Origin: DATKCN01 sp035513175
Lineage (GTDB): Bacteria > Chloroflexota > Chloroflexia > Thermomicrobiales > CFX8
Direction of reading: 5' to 3'
DNA length: 28,851 nucleotides
NCBI GenBank assembly: GCA_035513175.1
Contig: DATKCN010000161.1
Location: forward strand, 1 to 28,851
A program made the translations under genes and the position numbers. The notes under the pieces were generated by a model. That model did not search any database, was not told where the DNA came from, and saw only the letters and a list, made by a program, of their open reading frames with translations. This document shows, in pieces, positions 1 through 7,821 of this stretch (positions are counted from its first letter, which is position 1; each line of letters starts with the position of its first letter).

Positions 1-21
1 CGGCAACGAAATGGGCATTCT

Positions 22-1308
22 GTGGGTTCATTCTTCCGCGGCATCCAATCCTACAGCCGCGACATCAAGCTGTTTCTGCTGTACAGCCTGATCGCCAATG
101 TCGGCATCGGCGTTTTCATGCTCATCTTCAACCTCTACCTCATCCAGCTGGATCTCGCTGAGGACTTCATCGGCCGCTTCAACGCCTTCAGCACCCTCGC
201 CATGGGCGGTGTGGCGCTCTCGATCGGCTTCCTCGTCAATCGCTTCGGCGTCTGGCTAACGGTCACGGTCGGCCTCGTACTGTTCATCATCACGTCCGTG
301 CTCGCCTGCGTCATCACCAATCCACCGCTGCTGCTGCTGATGGGAGCGCTGAGCGGAGCCGGAACCGCCTTCCTGTTTGTCCCGACGATGCCCTTCATCG
401 TCGAGCTGACTACCCCGCGGGAACGCCATAGCGTGGCGGCGCTGGCATTCTCACTCAACTCCCTTTCGATGACCATCGGGAGTCTCGTCGGTGGCTTTCT
501 GCCCCGGAGTCTGGCCAGCCTGCTCGCCATTGACACGCCCAGCGCGGAGGCGTATCGCTACACGCTGATCGTCGGCGTCGGACTCGCGGGGTTGGGCATC
601 ATCCCCTTACTTGGCATGTCGGCGCAACAGAGGCACGCTCGTCCGATGGACGAGGATGTCGCTATCGCCGGCGGCCCGGCGCCGGCTCCACCACGCACGG
701 TGCGCCGTCACATGGCGGTCTTCATCGCGATCGGCGGGCTGATGAGCCTCGGCGCCGGCGCGCTGTTCCCGTTCTATAACGTCTTCCTCCAGCGACAAGG
801 AGCGTCGACCCGCGAGATCGGCGTCATCTTCTCCGCGGCAGGCTTGATTGCGGCGGGTTTCGGCCTGACGTCACCGTATCTTGCGCGACGCCTGGGATCG
901 CTGAAGGCAGTCACGGTCGTCCGGCTCACGCCCGTGCCGTTTTACTTCCTGCTGCTGTTTACGCCCGCGCTACCAATTGCAGTCATAGCTCACATTGTGC
1001 GCACGACATCGATCAACATGGCCTGGCCCATCGACAGCACGTACATCTCGGAAGTGCTTCCGTCCCGGGCGCGGGCACAAGTGTTCAGTTTTCGTTCGGG
1101 CGCGTGGAACTTCGGCTGGGCGTTGTCGAGCGTGATTGCCGGCGCGCTCATCGTGCGCTACGGATACAGCGTGTCATTCGTCGCGTACATCGTGTTCATT
1201 ACGGCGTCGATGCTGCTCTACTACTTCTACTTCGAGCGCACGATCGGTGAGCGCAGGGCCACTCCCGTGGCCGCCACGACCGACGCATCCGAGCTGTCAG
1301 TCCAGTGA
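22..1308 (+). CDS. MFS transporter, possibly 5'-incomplete
   Basis: This is a polytopic inner-membrane protein of the major facilitator superfamily. About 12 hydrophobic segments are visible, split by a polar loop around residues 200-232 (a His/Arg- and Pro-rich stretch) as expected between the two six-helix halves. Segment 1 starts near residue 20 (FLLYSLIANVGIGVFMLIF). Basic loops such as NRFGV after helix 2 and PRERH after helix 4 fit the MFS conserved loops. The substrate cannot be deduced. The GTG at 22 is the first visible start, but no Shine-Dalgarno precedes it and the frame stays open to base 1, so the real start may lie outside the window. It converges on the haem operon with 167 bp between the stops, in which I see no gene. 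Confidence 0.85.
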   Translation: MGSFFRGIQSYSRDIKLFLLYSLIANVGIGVFMLIFNLYLIQLDLAEDFIGRFNAFSTLAMGGVALSIGFLVNRFGVWLTVTVGLVLFIITSVLACVITNPPLLLLMGALSGAGTAFLFVPTMPFIVELTTPRERHSVAALAFSLNSLSMTIGSLVGGFLPRSLASLLAIDTPSAEAYRYTLIVGVGLAGLGIIPLLGMSAQQRHARPMDEDVAIAGGPAPAPPRTVRRHMAVFIAIGGLMSLGAGALFPFYNVFLQRQGASTREIGVIFSAAGLIAAGFGLTSPYLARRLGSLKAVTVVRLTPVPFYFLLLFTPALPIAVIAHIVRTTSINMAWPIDSTYISEVLPSRARAQVFSFRSGAWNFGWALSSVIAGALIVRYGYSVSFVAYIVFITASMLLYYFYFERTIGERRATPVAATTDASELSVQ

Positions 1309-1475
1309 TTCGGATTTGCGTTCTCGGCAGATCATCCGCGAATATACATATTCAGAGACCGACACACCCGTGCATCGCCGGTTGGCAGTCTTTGAAACGT
1401 GAGCAGCTATCGCACTCGGAACGACTATGGCGGCGTAATCGCGAGGCTCATGGTTCCGCTTGACTGGATCGCGAG

Positions 1476-1856
1476 CTAGCGCGACGATGTCATGCCTTGA
1501 AGCTGCTCAACAACATCCTCGGGAGCACCCTCGGCGCCTGCCAGCACGAGCACTACCGCTGCCGCTGGCGGGTCCGCGCTTTCAATTGCGTCGAGTGGCT
1601 CGGGAATATAGCGGCCGTTCCCCCACTCGCCGTCCTGCGCCGTCTCGCACAGCCATGTTCGCGAGGCTACGGCGTTCGAGCCGAGCCTGCGCCGCGTTCG
1701 CTCCTGGAGTCGTTCGAGCGTTCCATCGTCGGCAAGGACGAACACGTCGACCAGCTTGCGTCCCTCGTGCCGCAACCGCGTCAGTATCTGCCGGCCCTCG
1801 TTGGAGCTCACCTCGGCCGCGGGCTCGCCCCTGGATGTCTTGAGAAAAAACTGCAC
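1476..1856 (-). CDS. Conserved-looking hypothetical protein downstream of hemB
   Basis: I do not recognise this 126-residue soluble protein. It has no signal peptide or membrane span, and a charged N-terminal half (TRLRHEGRKLVDVFVLADDG, then LERLQERTRRRL) is followed by an Ala/Val-rich hydrophobic strand (PPAAAVVLVLAGAEG). The GTG start is chosen because GGAGG lies 5 nt upstream and an in-frame stop sits 8 codons further up. G/C is frequent at third codon positions, as in real genes nearby. It lies 89 bp behind hemB on the same strand, so it may be the last gene of the hem operon. The minus strand of that gap also has a TACAAT -10-like box at 1912-1917 with a poor -35, so it may be expressed separately. 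Opposite-strand frames here look like shadows. Confidence 0.6.
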   Translation of the reverse strand: MQFFLKTSRGEPAAEVSSNEGRQILTRLRHEGRKLVDVFVLADDGTLERLQERTRRRLGSNAVASRTWLCETAQDGEWGNGRYIPEPLDAIESADPPAAAVVLVLAGAEGAPEDVVEQLQGMTSSR

Positions 1857-1945
1857 GCGACCCTCCAGCCATGTCCGGCGTCATTCGTCGGGGACGAACG
1901 ACTCAATCTGGATTGTACGACGCTCGCGAACGCGAACCGAACGAC

Positions 1946-2956
1946 CTAGAGCGCGCCCTGCTCCTCCTGCAACCAGCGAGCGGCGTCCTTGGCGTGGTAC
2001 GTAATGATCTGGCTGGCGCCGGCGCGCTTGATCGAGGTGAGGATCTCCATCGTTACCCGGCGCTCATCGATCCATCCCGCGCGGCCCGCCGCCCGCACCA
2101 TCGCGTACTCACCGCTGACGTTGTAGGCGGCGATCGGGGCGTCAAACCGCTGCCGCGCCTGCGAAATGATGTCCAGATACGAAAGCGCCGGCTTGACGAT
2201 CACCGCGTCAGCGCCTTCATCCAGATCGGTCTGGATCTCAGCCAGCGCCTCGCGGGCGTTCGCCGGGTCCATCTGGTGGCCGCGTCGGTCGCCGAAGCTG
2301 GGAGTTGATTCCGCCACGTCGCGAAAAGGTCCGTAGAATCCCGACGCGTACTTCGCCGCGTACGACAGAATCGGCGTGTGCGCGAATCCCGCTTCGTCAA
2401 GCGCCGCGGGGATCGCCGCCCCCCGGGCAACCAACATGTCGGACGGCGCGACGACGTCGACGCCCGCGCGCGCCTGCGTGACGGCGATCCGCGCCAGCAG
2501 TTCGATGGTCGCGTCGTTGTCGACAACGTCGCCGTCAAGGACCCCGCAATGTCCGTGATCGGTGTACTCGCAGCAGCACACATCGCCGATCACGACCAGC
2601 GATGGATCGGCCTGCTTCAAGGCTCGAATCGCCTGCTGTACGACGCCATCGTCGCTGCGTGCGTCGCTCGCGAGTGGATCCTTCGTCGCCGGGATGCCAA
2701 ACAGCAACACGGAGCGCACGCCGAGCCCGGCCAGCTCCGCGGCGATGCCCGCGAGCTGGTCGACCGACACCTGATGGACGTCAGGCATCGACGGAGCCTC
2801 CCGCTTCACGCCAGCGCCGTAGGTGACGAAGATGGGATACACGAAGTCTCCGGGATGCAACACTGTTTCGCGTGCGAAGCGCCGCAGCCCTTCGCTCTGT
2901 CGCAGGCGCCGGAACCGTCGAAAGGGCGCCTCCCGCGATGTCGCTATAGCTGTCAT
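1946..2956 (-). CDS. hemB: Delta-aminolevulinic acid dehydratase (porphobilinogen synthase)
   Basis: It condenses two 5-aminolevulinates to porphobilinogen in the cytoplasm, the first common step of tetrapyrrole synthesis. The 336-residue length is normal for the family. The zinc-site region is clear: DVCCCEYTDHGHCG at about 125-138, with C127, C129 and C137 in the usual Cys positions, so the enzyme should be of the zinc-dependent type. The two Schiff-base lysines fall at K202 (SYAAKYASGFYGPFRD) and K255 (ADAVIVKPALSYLD, the family signature). The ATG overlaps the hemD stop as ATGA, which indicates translational coupling in a hemC-hemD-hemB operon. One oddity is C128, where many homologues have Leu. 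Confidence 0.97.
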   Translation of the reverse strand: MTAIATSREAPFRRFRRLRQSEGLRRFARETVLHPGDFVYPIFVTYGAGVKREAPSMPDVHQVSVDQLAGIAAELAGLGVRSVLLFGIPATKDPLASDARSDDGVVQQAIRALKQADPSLVVIGDVCCCEYTDHGHCGVLDGDVVDNDATIELLARIAVTQARAGVDVVAPSDMLVARGAAIPAALDEAGFAHTPILSYAAKYASGFYGPFRDVAESTPSFGDRRGHQMDPANAREALAEIQTDLDEGADAVIVKPALSYLDIISQARQRFDAPIAAYNVSGEYAMVRAAGRAGWIDERRVTMEILTSIKRAGASQIITYHAKDAARWLQEEQGAL

Positions 2957-3753
2957 GTCTGCGTGCCCTCTCCTGGCGTCCCGACTTCCGCGACGAGCGC
3001 GTCGGCGAGACCGGATACCGAATGCTCTGACGCCAGTATATCGACTGTCAGGCCCGCTGAGTGGGCAGCCTCCGCGGTGATCGGGCCGATGCAGGCGATG
3101 CGCGCCCCCTCGGGCACGCGACCACCCAGCGCCGCTAACGTGTTTCGAACTGAGGACTGAGATGTAAACGTGACCCAGTCAGCGCCCAGCGCCCGAACAT
3201 CGTCGATCGCGTCCTCGTCGCCCGCCGTCGCGCGCGTCTCGTACACCTCGACGATGTCTACGCGGGCGCCGGCCGCGCGCAGTCCGTCCGGCAACGTGTT
3301 CCGTGCGACGCGAGCGCGCGGCAAAAGGATGCGCGCGCCTGACAATCCCAGCCGTACGAGACCGTCGAGCATCGACTCCGCGATGGCCCGCTCAGGAACG
3401 AATGAGACCGCCAAACCGCGCGAGTTGACGCGGTCCGCCGTCGACGAGCCGATCGTTGCGAGCCTGACACCGGCCAGTGACGACAGCTCCAGCCCAAGCG
3501 ACTCGACGCGATCGAACACGATGTCGACCGCGTTCGTGCTAGTGAATAGCACCCAGTCATACTCGGTAACTCGCGACAGCGCCGTGTCGAGCGCCGCGAG
3601 CGGGAGGGGAACGATCTCGATGGCCGGCAGCTCGACGACTGACGCGCCGAGCTCAACCAACCGATCCGAAAGCGCTGCAGCTTGAGAGCGAGCGCGCGTC
3701 ACGAGGATGCGCAGACCGGCCAGCGGCTTTGAGTTCGGATGGTCGTTGCTCAC
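2953..3753 (-). CDS. hemD: Uroporphyrinogen-III synthase
   Basis: It closes hydroxymethylbilane with inversion of ring D to give uroporphyrinogen III. The sequence is poorly conserved across the family, but this 266-residue protein has the typical marks. It opens with a Rossmann-like strand LAGLRILVTRARSQAAAL near 11-28. It has YDWVLFTSTNAVDIVF around 65-80, then a second domain with ADWVTFTSQSSVRNTL near 190-205 and ARIACIGPITAEAAHSAGL near 218-236. The gene overlaps hemC by 4 bp upstream and hemB by 4 bp downstream. Position between hemC and hemB supports the call strongly. The N-terminal ten residues (SNDHPNSKP) are polar and not conserved-looking. Confidence 0.95.
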   Translation of the reverse strand: MSNDHPNSKPLAGLRILVTRARSQAAALSDRLVELGASVVELPAIEIVPLPLAALDTALSRVTEYDWVLFTSTNAVDIVFDRVESLGLELSSLAGVRLATIGSSTADRVNSRGLAVSFVPERAIAESMLDGLVRLGLSGARILLPRARVARNTLPDGLRAAGARVDIVEVYETRATAGDEDAIDDVRALGADWVTFTSQSSVRNTLAALGGRVPEGARIACIGPITAEAAHSAGLTVDILASEHSVSGLADALVAEVGTPGEGTQT

Positions 3754-4682
3754 CGGTCAATCCGATTCCTCAACGCCAACGCCATGCGCTCGGCCAGGGC
3801 GACGCCGTCTTCGACATCCGCCTCGTCCTCGCTCATCGCGACCCGCTCCATCGTCTCGTCGGCAAGCATCGCCCACATACGGATGATGTCGCCCTCGATC
3901 CGCGCGTGCGCCGCCATCGGAGACGCGCAGCCGCCGCCCAGCGCCCGCAGGAACGCGCGCTCCGCCTCGACCTCCGTCGCCGCCGTCCAATCATTCACCG
4001 ACGCCAGAATCTCTCGCGTGGCGCGGTCGTCCGTGCGACAGTCGACTCCAAGCGCTGCCTGACCTGGCGCGGGGGTGAACAGTGACAGGTCCAGATACTC
4101 GCTGATGCGCTGCTCGTACCCCATGCGAAGCACTCCCGCCGCCGCGAGTATCACCGCGTCGTAGGCGCCGCTCGTGTCGTCAAGCACCTTGGCCAGGCGC
4201 GTGTCGACGTTGCCACGCAACTCAACGATCTCGATGTCCGGCCTGGCCAGGCGGAGCTGTGTCATGCGCCTCCGGCTGCTGGTGCCGACGCGCGCGCCAG
4301 GCGGAAGGCTGGCAAGTCCGCCCTCGTGCCGCGACACGAGCACGTCTCGGGGATCGCTCCTGTCGAGCACCGCGGCCAGCGTCAACCCGGCGGGGAGTAT
4401 TGACGTCAGGTCTTTCACGCTATGCACGGCGCAATCCACGCGCTCGTCCAGGATCGCCTGTTGCAGCTCCTTGGCGAAGATCGCCTGACCCCCGATGACG
4501 GACAGCGGCGTCAGCTTATCCCGATCTCCCGCCGTCGAGATCACAACCTCGTCGAACGTCAGCTCCTGATTCCAATCACGCAACGCGGACACGACACGGT
4601 CAGTCTGCAGCCGGGCGAGGCGACTGCCACGGGTGCCGACACGGATCGACTTCGTTGAGGTTGTTCTGCTCGCGACGGTCAT
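3750..4682 (-). CDS. hemC: Porphobilinogen deaminase (hydroxymethylbilane synthase)
   Basis: It polymerises four porphobilinogens into hydroxymethylbilane using a covalent dipyrromethane cofactor. The 310 residues cover the family length. Visible marks are the start IRVGTRGSRLARLQTDRV (13-30), the active-site segment VHSVKDL with D91, the basic cofactor-binding stretch GTSSRRRMTQLRLARP (133-148), ELRGNVDTRLAKV (154-166), and the cofactor-attachment cysteine C252 in LGGGCASPMAAHA. It is the first gene of hemC-hemD-hemB and diverges from rplU. GGAAG lies about 10 nt upstream of the ATG. A weak minus-strand promoter (TTCATG, 17 nt, GATTAT) can be drawn in the intergenic region. No hemA or hemL is in the window. 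Confidence 0.97.
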   Translation of the reverse strand: MTVASRTTSTKSIRVGTRGSRLARLQTDRVVSALRDWNQELTFDEVVISTAGDRDKLTPLSVIGGQAIFAKELQQAILDERVDCAVHSVKDLTSILPAGLTLAAVLDRSDPRDVLVSRHEGGLASLPPGARVGTSSRRRMTQLRLARPDIEIVELRGNVDTRLAKVLDDTSGAYDAVILAAAGVLRMGYEQRISEYLDLSLFTPAPGQAALGVDCRTDDRATREILASVNDWTAATEVEAERAFLRALGGGCASPMAAHARIEGDIIRMWAMLADETMERVAMSEDEADVEDGVALAERMALALRNRIDR

Positions 4683-4741
4683 GCGGTTATCATGCTTCCG
4701 TTCTTGAATGGGCTCAGATGGCCATCCACACTACCGCATAA

Positions 4742-4776
4742 TCATGACACGTCTCGTCCGCATGAACAGGTCATGA
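4742..4776. repeat. Spaced inverted repeat between hemC and rplU
   Basis: TCATGAC (4742-4748) and its exact reverse complement GTCATGA (4770-4776) are separated by 21 nt in the divergent hemC/rplU region. The arms are seen directly. A role as a regulator site is only a guess. Confidence 0.35.
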
Positions 4777-4820
4777 GTGCTCAAGGATTCCAGTTGATGT
4801 CTGAGCAATTCTTGCGAGAA

Positions 4821-4849
4821 TTGACGAGCGACACAGGTCACGGTACTAT
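4821..4849 (+). promoter_or_regulatory. Sigma70-type promoter of rplU-rpmA-rpmE
   Basis: TTGACG at 4821-4826 and TACTAT at 4844-4849 are separated by exactly 17 nt and lie about 115 nt upstream of the rplU start. Transcription would begin near 4856, leaving a leader of roughly 110 nt. L21 operons of other bacteria can have regulatory leaders, but I see no clear terminator structure in this one. Confidence 0.7.
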
Positions 4850-4964
4850 TAGAGGTCGTCAGGCGACGCGGGAGCGTGGGCCTGATTTCATTCTGACATC
4901 GCAAATGGCGTTCGTCGCGGGACAGCCCTCCCAGCGGGCGTTCATGGCAGGAGAGGGACCGAAC

Positions 4965-5279
4965 GTGTACGCGGTCATTGAAACTGGCGGTAAGCAGTAC
5001 CGCGTCGCTGAAGGCGACACGATCGACGTCGAGCGCCTGCCTGTCGAAAAAGGGGCCACGATCGAGATTGATCGCGTGCTCATGGTCGCGGGCGACACCG
5101 GCATCGCTATCGGCGCTCCCGTTGTCGACGGCGCGACGGTCGTCGCGACTGTCTCCGAGCATCTGCGCGGACCGAAGATCGTCGTCTTCAAATTCAAGGC
5201 GAAGAAGCGCTACCGCCGCAAGATGGGTCATCGCCAGGAACTGACACGCTTGACGATCGATACGATAAAGACGGCCTAG
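4965..5279 (+). CDS. rplU: Large ribosomal subunit protein bL21
   Basis: This is an RNA-binding protein of the 50S subunit. The reading frame is open much further upstream (from 4692), but homology begins at YAVIETGGKQYRVAEGD. I therefore place the start at the GTG of 4965, giving 104 residues, close to the family's usual 103. AGGAG at 4949-4953 is part of a purine-rich run placed suitably before this GTG. Family marks are GGKQYRV near the N-terminus, KIVVFKFKAKKRYRRKMGHRQ near 70-90 and the end LTIDTI. It is first in the order L21, L27, L31. The upstream in-frame codons (4692-4964) overlap the promoter and should be leader. Confidence 0.96.
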   Translation: MYAVIETGGKQYRVAEGDTIDVERLPVEKGATIEIDRVLMVAGDTGIAIGAPVVDGATVVATVSEHLRGPKIVVFKFKAKKRYRRKMGHRQELTRLTIDTIKTA

Positions 5280-5307
5280 TGGGCACGACGAGGACAGGAG
5301 ACACACA

Positions 5308-5622
5308 ATGGCACACAAAAAGGGCGTCGGGAGCTCTCGCAACGGCCGTGACAGTAACTCGAAGCGCCTAGGCGTAAAGTTGTACGACGGCAACGCGGTG
5401 CGGGCCGGCGGCATCATCGTCCGCCAGAAGGGCACCAAGTTCTACCCCGGCAACAACGTCGGGATGGGGCGAGACTACACGCTTTTTTCGCTGGTTGAAG
5501 GGCTCGTCAAGTTCGAGCCGGTACGCCGTGACCGCAAGCAGGTCAGCGTCTATCCGTTCGACACCCCTGAGGTGGCCGAAGCTGAGCTTCCGGTTCCGGT
5601 AGCGAGCATCGCCGCCGATTAG
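5308..5622 (+). CDS. rpmA: Large ribosomal subunit protein bL27
   Basis: This 50S protein has an N-terminus that reaches towards the peptidyl-transferase centre. The start MAHKKGVGSSRNGRDSNSKRL is the classical unprocessed L27 N-terminus, with no Firmicutes-type cleavable leader. It continues with GGIIVRQKGTKFYPGNNVGMGRDYTLF (about 34-60). At 104 residues it is some 15-20 longer than the common form because of an acidic/hydrophobic tail after the core (PFDTPEVAEAELPVPVASIAAD). AGGAG stands 7 nt before the ATG, and the gene follows rplU by 28 bp. Confidence 0.97.
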   Translation: MAHKKGVGSSRNGRDSNSKRLGVKLYDGNAVRAGGIIVRQKGTKFYPGNNVGMGRDYTLFSLVEGLVKFEPVRRDRKQVSVYPFDTPEVAEAELPVPVASIAAD

Positions 5623-5674
5623 CAGTCAGACGAACGCGAGCGTTCGATCGAGTTCAGGTCTGGGAGCCGCGAAC

Positions 5675-6004
5675 ATGAAGACAGGCATTCATCCGACATA
5701 TCAGGAGACGACGATCACATGCGCTTGTGGCAACACGTGGCAAAGTCGGTCCACCAGGCCGACGCTGCGCCTCGACCTTTGCAACAAGTGTCATCCGTTT
5801 TTCACCGGCGAACAGCGCATCGTCGACACTGCCGGCCAGGTTGAGCGGTTCATGCGCCGGCTGGGGAGCGCGCAGGAGGAGCCACGGCGCAAGAAGGCTG
5901 AGCGTCGCCAGCAGAAGCTCGACGAGCGGCAGCGCATTCGTGGTCGTGACGAACAGCTGCTTGTCGCGGCAGCTGACATCGAGCCCGACGACGCGGAGAG
6001 CTAG
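5675..6004 (+). CDS. rpmE: Large ribosomal subunit protein bL31, zinc-type, with long tail
   Basis: This is a 50S protein at the intersubunit bridge. The N-terminal 65 residues match the zinc-binding (C+) form: MKTGIHPTYQETTITCACGN with C16 and C18, then LCNKCHPFFTGEQRIVDTAG with C36 and C39, all four ligands present. The core normally ends near residue 70. Here a further 40 residues follow, strongly charged and helical in appearance (EEPRRKKAERRQQKLDERQR, then an acidic end). It sits 52 bp behind rpmA with GGGAG about 8 nt before the ATG. A perfect hairpin lies 42 bp downstream and probably ends the operon. The intact zinc site suggests it is not the zinc-starvation paralogue. Confidence 0.95.
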   Translation: MKTGIHPTYQETTITCACGNTWQSRSTRPTLRLDLCNKCHPFFTGEQRIVDTAGQVERFMRRLGSAQEEPRRKKAERRQQKLDERQRIRGRDEQLLVAAADIEPDDAES

Positions 6005-6045
6005 CTGGCACGACGGATCGCCCACCACCCTCCATTCGCGCTCAC

Positions 6046-6071
6046 ACAGTCCCGCCCCGTGGCGGGACTGT
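6046..6071 (+). terminator. Hairpin downstream of rpmE
   Basis: A perfect 11-bp stem (ACAGTCCCGCC with its complement) closes a CCGT loop, 42 bp behind rpmE. No U-tract follows, so it may stop transcription with help or protect the 3' end. Confidence 0.6.
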
Positions 6072-6286
6072 CACATTCCACGGCCCGTAATCCAGGGTCT
6101 TCCTCGAACGTAACTCAACGCCGTGGCAGGGGGTTTGCATAGTGTCAACCGGCTGGCGGTCAGGACGCCGGGAACATCCGCGCCGCGCGGGCGTTCGTTA
6201 AGTGTAATGAAACATACGTCGAATGGCAGGCGTCCCGCTTATTAGCGCGCGGGCAGCCGCCCTGGAAGTGAAGAGGAGCGGCTGAG

Positions 6287-6493
6287 ATGAGCTCGGCATC
6301 GCTCAGCCTGATAAAACCGGATGTCACCGTCGAAGATCTCGAACGGCTTGGCTTCACCGACAGCGAGATCTTCACACTGACGGCGCTACGCGCCGCGTAC
6401 CCGTTTATCGAGTACGTCGACACCGCGTCGCAATGGCGGCGGCTTCTGTTTCTCCAGTGGCGCTACCGCCACGGAGACCTGCAACGAATCTGA
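6287..6493 (+). CDS. Small hypothetical protein, 68 residues
   Basis: I do not recognise this protein. It begins MSSASLSLIKPDVTVEDLERL and continues with an apparent two-helix soluble segment (DSEIFTLTALRAAYPFIEYV) and an aromatic, basic end (QWRRLLFLQWRYRHGDLQRI). There is no signal peptide or cysteine. GAGGAG stands 8 nt before the ATG, which together with the ordered amphipathic pattern makes it a credible gene. The 215 bp before it hold no other gene and no convincing promoter. It precedes the FAD oxidase gene by 138 bp. The KPDVTVEDLERLGFTD start could be a small helix-turn-helix-like module, but nothing proves DNA binding. Confidence 0.65.
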   Translation: MSSASLSLIKPDVTVEDLERLGFTDSEIFTLTALRAAYPFIEYVDTASQWRRLLFLQWRYRHGDLQRI

Positions 6494-6631
6494 AAGCACG
6501 GCTACCCACCCATCCCCACCAGGTCTCGTTCCATCCCCAGTCGTGGCGCTGCCCGCGACGCTCGCCGCGTCATCGAACACGTGTCGTAAGATGGGGGCGT
6601 CGTAGGATCTGCAACCGGTTGGGTAGGGACG

Positions 6632-7747
6632 ATGTCGAACCGCACCGGCGCTGTTGACGTCGCGATCATAGGTGGCGGCATCATCGGCGCGACACTCGCG
6701 TACCGCCTTGCGCGTTCCGGCGCGCGTGTCTTGCTGCTCGATCGCCGCGAGCTGGGGCGGGAGGCCAGCTGGGCGTCGGCGGGTGTTATCTCTCCTCCCG
6801 GCCCGCGCCATGGAACCCGCACCGGACTGGCGCTCGCCTCCTACGCGCAGTACCCGGCTCTCATCGACGAGGTTGAAGATCAAACCGGAATCAACGTCGG
6901 GTACGTGCGCACCGGCGAGATCGAGGTCGGCGCCGTCTCTGACCTGAACACGCTTCAGGCAGACTTCGAGTGGCGCAAAACGAACGGCGTTGACGCCGAA
7001 TGGCTGGCAGGCGCGGCCGTTCAGGACCGCGAGCCGGCGTTGCACGAGCGTTTTGAACTGGGCGTGTTTTCACCCGGAGCCGGAAGCGTCATGCTTGGCC
7101 GATTAACCGTCGCGTTCGCGCATGCGGCGCGACGTTGCGGCGCCGTCATTCGCGAGCACGCGCCGGTGACGGCGATCGTGACGCGCGGCAGCAGGGCCAC
7201 ACATGTCGAAACCTTTGACGGCCGACTTCCTGTGGGCGCGGTGGCAATTGCCGCCGGGGCCTGGAGCCGCACGCTCGGTCCGTCAATCGACTTCACGATC
7301 CCAACACGGCCGGTCCGCGGGCAGATGATGGCAATCGCCGATCCTCCCGTTCCGATACGGTCCGTTATCGGCGGTGGAGGCGGCTACTTTGTGCCGAGGG
7401 CGGACGGCACGGTCGCGGTCGGCGCGACCGAAGAGCATGACTCCGGATTCGATTCGCGAGTCACACCGGCGGGCGTTGCGATGTTGACCGCGCTCGTAGA
7501 GCGCGTCGTGCCGTCGCTCGCGCATGGCCGCCTCGCCTCAACCTGGGCGGGATTGCGGCCCGGAACCGACGACGGCGAGCTGATCCTGGGCCGCGTGCCG
7601 CATCTCGACAACGTCTGGATATCCAGCGGCCACTTCCGATCCGGAGCGCTGCTGGCCCCCGCGAGCGCGGACGCGTTGGCCGCCAGCATCCTGGCCGGGG
7701 ACACCGACCCACTGATCGAGCGGTTCGACCCCTCCCGGTTGTTGTGA
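6632..7747 (+). CDS. FAD-dependent amino-acid/amine oxidase, ThiO (glycine oxidase)-like
   Basis: This is a DAO-family flavoprotein that oxidises an amine or amino acid to an imine with FAD. The N-terminal dinucleotide fold is intact: VDVAIIGGGIIGATLAYRLA with the GGGIIG turn at 14-19 and the acidic strand end LLLDRRELG. The ASWASAGVISPPG segment is the flavin-contact loop of the ThiO/DadA group. The C-terminal block GLRPGTDDGELILGRVP and then SSGHFRSGALLAPASAD closely follows glycine oxidases of thiamine synthesis, where glycine gives dehydroglycine. No thiS, thiG or thiE is nearby, so the substrate stays open (glycine, sarcosine or another D-/N-methyl amino acid). The 371-residue length is normal. 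A GGGTAGGGA purine stretch precedes the ATG. It ends at a hairpin shared with pckA. Confidence 0.85.
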   Translation: MSNRTGAVDVAIIGGGIIGATLAYRLARSGARVLLLDRRELGREASWASAGVISPPGPRHGTRTGLALASYAQYPALIDEVEDQTGINVGYVRTGEIEVGAVSDLNTLQADFEWRKTNGVDAEWLAGAAVQDREPALHERFELGVFSPGAGSVMLGRLTVAFAHAARRCGAVIREHAPVTAIVTRGSRATHVETFDGRLPVGAVAIAAGAWSRTLGPSIDFTIPTRPVRGQMMAIADPPVPIRSVIGGGGGYFVPRADGTVAVGATEEHDSGFDSRVTPAGVAMLTALVERVVPSLAHGRLASTWAGLRPGTDDGELILGRVPHLDNVWISSGHFRSGALLAPASADALAASILAGDTDPLIERFDPSRLL

Positions 7748-7764
7748 AACGCGTCGCAGATGGC

Positions 7765-7792
7765 GACAGCGCTCCAGGGCTGGAGCGCTGTC
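7765..7792. terminator. Bidirectional hairpin between convergent oxidase gene and pckA
   Basis: A perfect 12-bp stem (GACAGCGCTCCA with its complement) encloses a GGGC loop in the 74 bp between the two convergent stops. It is symmetric in use, but neither side has a clear T-run. Confidence 0.65.
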
Positions 7793-7821
7793 ACCCGTTC
7801 GTGTGTCGTGGCCGGTTACGT

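Noticed and set aside
1438..1475. Repeated ATCGCGAG near the end of the unknown gene
   Set aside because: Two eight-base copies centred on the self-complementary TCGCGA are expected by chance in DNA of this composition.
1497..1949. Plus-strand frame of 150 codons over the unknown gene behind hemB
   Set aside because: It ends inside the last codons of hemB on the opposite strand and its composition looks random; the minus-strand frame has a good GGAGG/GTG start instead.
4692..4964. Extended N-terminus of L21 (91 extra residues)
   Set aside because: This part overlaps a good promoter at 4821-4849, shows no L21 similarity, and a GTG with a ribosome binding site exists exactly at the family start.
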